Assembly (NCBI GenBank): GCA_937863915.1
Contig: CALMID010000490.1
Location: forward strand, 1-6,539
Source: an uncultured Pseudomonas sp.
GTDB lineage: Bacteria; Pseudomonadota; Gammaproteobacteria; Pseudomonadales; Pseudomonadaceae
Direction of reading: 5' to 3'
Length of the DNA stretch: 6,539 bases
Shown: one piece after another, positions 5,288 to 6,539 of the stretch
Layout: each line of letters opens with the position of its first letter
Position numbering within the stretch: position 1 is the first letter of the stretch
Program-made: the position numbers and the translations under genes
The notes under the pieces: model-generated
What the model saw: only the letters and a program-made list of their open reading frames with translations
Told to the model about the DNA's origin: nothing
Database searches by the model: none

Positions 5288-5734
5288 ATGGCGGTGCAGG
5301 TGCAGACCGCAGGCTTCGATCCGGGGCAGCTTCTCAATGCGCTGCATCAGGCCGACGCCGGTGTCGGCGCGGTGGTCAGCTTCGTCGGCTACATGCGCGA
5401 CTTCAACGACGGTCAGGCCGTGGCGCGGATGTTCCTCGAACACTATCCGGGCATGACCGAGAAGGCCCTGCAGGCCATTGAGATTCAGGCGCGCGAGCGC
5501 TGGCCGCTGCTGCACGTGCACATCCTGCACCGGGTCGGGGACCTGGCGCCGGGCGAGCCGATCGTCTTCGTCGGGGTCAGCAGTGCTCATCGCCAGGCGG
5601 CGTTCAGCGCCTGCGACTTCATCATGGATTACCTCAAGACCCGTGCCCCGCTGTGGAAGAAGGAGCAGGGCGCAGAGGGTGCGCACTGGGTCGATGGTCG
5701 CGACAGCGACCAGCAGGCGGCGGCGCGCTGGTAG
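5288..5734 (+). CDS. moaE: Molybdopterin synthase catalytic subunit MoaE
   Basis: MoaE forms a heterotetramer with MoaD and transfers two sulfurs into cyclic pyranopterin monophosphate to make molybdopterin. The 148-aa protein has SFVGYMRD (31-38) with the conserved Arg37, LEHYPGMTEKAL (50-61), SSAHR (98-102) with His101 and Arg102, and DYLKTRAPLWKKE (114-126). Lys117 and Lys124 match the catalytic Lys119 and Lys126 of E. coli MoaE. It starts 1 nt after the moaD stop, with its Shine-Dalgarno GGAGG inside the last moaD codons, so expression of the two subunits is probably coupled. Confidence 0.96.
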   Translation: MAVQVQTAGFDPGQLLNALHQADAGVGAVVSFVGYMRDFNDGQAVARMFLEHYPGMTEKALQAIEIQARERWPLLHVHILHRVGDLAPGEPIVFVGVSSAHRQAAFSACDFIMDYLKTRAPLWKKEQGAEGAHWVDGRDSDQQAAARW

Positions 5735-5798
5735 TCGCCGCCGGCGGAGATACCTCCAACGGGGAATGGGCGCAGGCGCCGCCTGGGTGCAGGCTGCA

Positions 5799-5822
5799 GG
5801 CAATTATTCTGTGGAGATTGCC
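5799..5822 (+). promoter_or_regulatory. Inverted repeat presenting the moaB Shine-Dalgarno
   Basis: GGCAAT (5799-5804) and ATTGCC (5817-5822) form a perfect 6-bp inverted repeat with a 12-nt loop that holds the moaB GGAG (5813-5816), just before the ATG. In RNA this would display the ribosome-binding site in a loop. It could be chance. Confidence 0.25.
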
Positions 5823-5825
5823 GTC

Positions 5826-6380
5826 ATGGCCCACCTTGCTTCCAGCCAGTTCCAGGCACTGCGTATTGCCGTGCTGACCATCAGCGATACCCGCACGCTG
5901 GAAACCGACACCTCCGGCCAGGTGCTGATCGACGGCCTCACCGCCGCCGGCCACCAGCTGCATGAGCGGGCCATCGTCATCGACGACATCTGGCAGATCC
6001 GTGCCCGCGTCAGCCAGTGGATCGCCGATTCGAGTGTTCAAGTGGTGCTGCTCACCGGCGGCACCGGCTTCACCGCGCGGGACAACACACCGCAGGCGGT
6101 CGCTCCGCTGCTGGACAAGCAGGTTGATGGCTTTGGCGAGCTGTTCCGCCAGGTCTCGGTGGCCGAGATCGGCACCTCCAGCCTGCAGTCGCGGGCGCTG
6201 GCCGGCATCAGCAACGGCACCCTGGTGTGCTGCATGCCCGGCTCGCCCAATGCCTGCCGCACGGCCTGGAGCAAGATCCTTCTGGAGCAGCTCGACAGCC
6301 GCACCAAACCCTGCAACTTCGTGCCGCACCTCAAGCGTCTGGATGCCGAGGCCGCCGTCTGCTGCGGTAGCCGCTCATGA
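5826..6380 (+). CDS. moaB: Molybdopterin adenylyltransferase-like protein MoaB
   Basis: MoaB belongs to the MogA/MoaB fold family that adenylates molybdopterin before molybdenum insertion; the E. coli MoaB itself is regarded as inactive, so the role must be inferred from the MogA-like motifs. The 184-aa protein shows LTISDTRT (17-24), [15 protein letters not shown] (77-91) with Asp86, and PGSPNA (138-143), all at expected places. ATG 5826 has GGAG (5813-5816) 9 nt upstream. The frame stays open far upstream through moaE in another phase, but family homology begins near residue 11 of this start. A 91-bp gap separates it from moaE, the largest in the operon. Its stop overlaps the moeA start as ATGA. 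Confidence 0.93.
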   Translation: MAHLASSQFQALRIAVLTISDTRTLETDTSGQVLIDGLTAAGHQLHERAIVIDDIWQIRARVSQWIADSSVQVVLLTGGTGFTARDNTPQAVAPLLDKQVDGFGELFRQVSVAEIGTSSLQSRALAGISNGTLVCCMPGSPNACRTAWSKILLEQLDSRTKPCNFVPHLKRLDAEAAVCCGSRS

Positions 6381-6539
6381 GTGCCGCCTGCGGGTGTGAC
6401 AGCCACGGCCTGCGCCCGGTCGACGAGGCCATTGGCGAGCTGCTCAGCCAGTTGCCGCCGACCCTGCCGGTCGAGGCCGTGCCGCTGGCCGAGGCGCTGG
6501 GGCGGGTGCTGGCCGAGCCGATCAGATGGGAAGAGCGGC
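6377..6539 (+). CDS. moeA: Molybdopterin molybdenumtransferase MoeA, N-terminal part
   Basis: MoeA inserts molybdate into adenylated molybdopterin to give active molybdenum cofactor. Only the first 54 codons plus one base are present, out of about 400 usual. The visible part reads [15 protein letters not shown] (13-27) and [14 protein letters not shown] (35-48), the standard MoeA N-terminal pattern, followed in homologues by a diagnostic proline-rich, SAMDGYA segment that is not reached. The start overlaps the moaB stop (ATGA). The last five complete codons (RWEER) do not fit the family and coincide with an adapter-like sequence (6524-6539), so the true gene probably departs from this sequence at about 6524. 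Confidence 0.88.
   Translation, partial: MSAACGCDSHGLRPVDEAIGELLSQLPPTLPVEAVPLAEALGRVLAEPIRWEER
6524..6539 (+). other. Probable sequencing-adapter remnant at the right end
   Basis: AGATGGGAAGAGCGGC matches the start of the Illumina paired-end adapter AGATCGGAAGAGCGG at 14 of 15 positions and lies flush with the window end. The MoeA reading loses its family pattern at the same place. This is best read as an untrimmed adapter, not chromosome. Confidence 0.65.

Noticed and set aside
5478..5825. N-terminal extension of the moaB frame back through moaE
   Set aside because: The extension is Arg/Ser-rich, out of phase with the intact moaE, and lacks homology; moaB has its own Shine-Dalgarno and ATG at 5826.

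Overview
The window reads as a piece of a GC-rich gammaproteobacterial chromosome, most likely Pseudomonas or a close relative. The moaC-moaD-moaE-moaB-moeA order matches the molybdenum-cofactor cluster I remember from Pseudomonas aeruginosa, and the flanking nnrS and ytfE/dnrN genes point to a nitrate-respiring or denitrifying lifestyle. All protein genes are intact except moeA, which is cut by the right edge.

Layout. (1) Positions 1-165 are AT-rich and carry no convincing gene. They run into the anticodon loop of the 3' half of a tRNA-Pro(GGG) gene (159-203), which is followed by a strong intrinsic terminator (219-249). This looks like the scar or border of an element integrated into tRNA-Pro. 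(2) mobA and nnrS (428-2250, + strand) overlap by 7 nt and form a two-gene unit. (3) A 148-bp gap holds a near-consensus FNR-type box and leads to an ACAD11-like acyl-CoA dehydrogenase gene (2399-3643, +). (4) The convergent ytfE/dnrN gene (3704-4363, -) encodes a di-iron repair protein. (5) A 173-bp divergent promoter region contains a perfect TTGAT-N4-ATCAA box (4424-4437). (6) The moaC-moaD-moaE-moaB-moeA operon (4537 to the window end, +) follows.

How the genes fit together. MoaC, MoaD, MoaE, MoaB and MoeA make molybdenum cofactor, lacking only MoaA within this window. MobA converts it to the guanine dinucleotide form used by DMSO-reductase-family enzymes such as respiratory nitrate reductases. 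Nitrate and nitrite respiration produces nitric oxide. NnrS protects against NO stress, and YtfE/DnrN repairs NO-damaged Fe-S and iron centres. Every transcription unit here has an FNR/ANR/DNR-type palindrome upstream. In three of the four directions a plausible -10 lies 20-21 nt from the box, the class II activator geometry. I infer one low-oxygen/NO regulon that couples cofactor supply to NO defence, with an acyl-CoA dehydrogenase as an unexpected member.

Quality note: the last 16 bases match an Illumina adapter start at 14 of 15 positions, and the MoeA reading departs from the family there. The extreme right end is probably not genomic.
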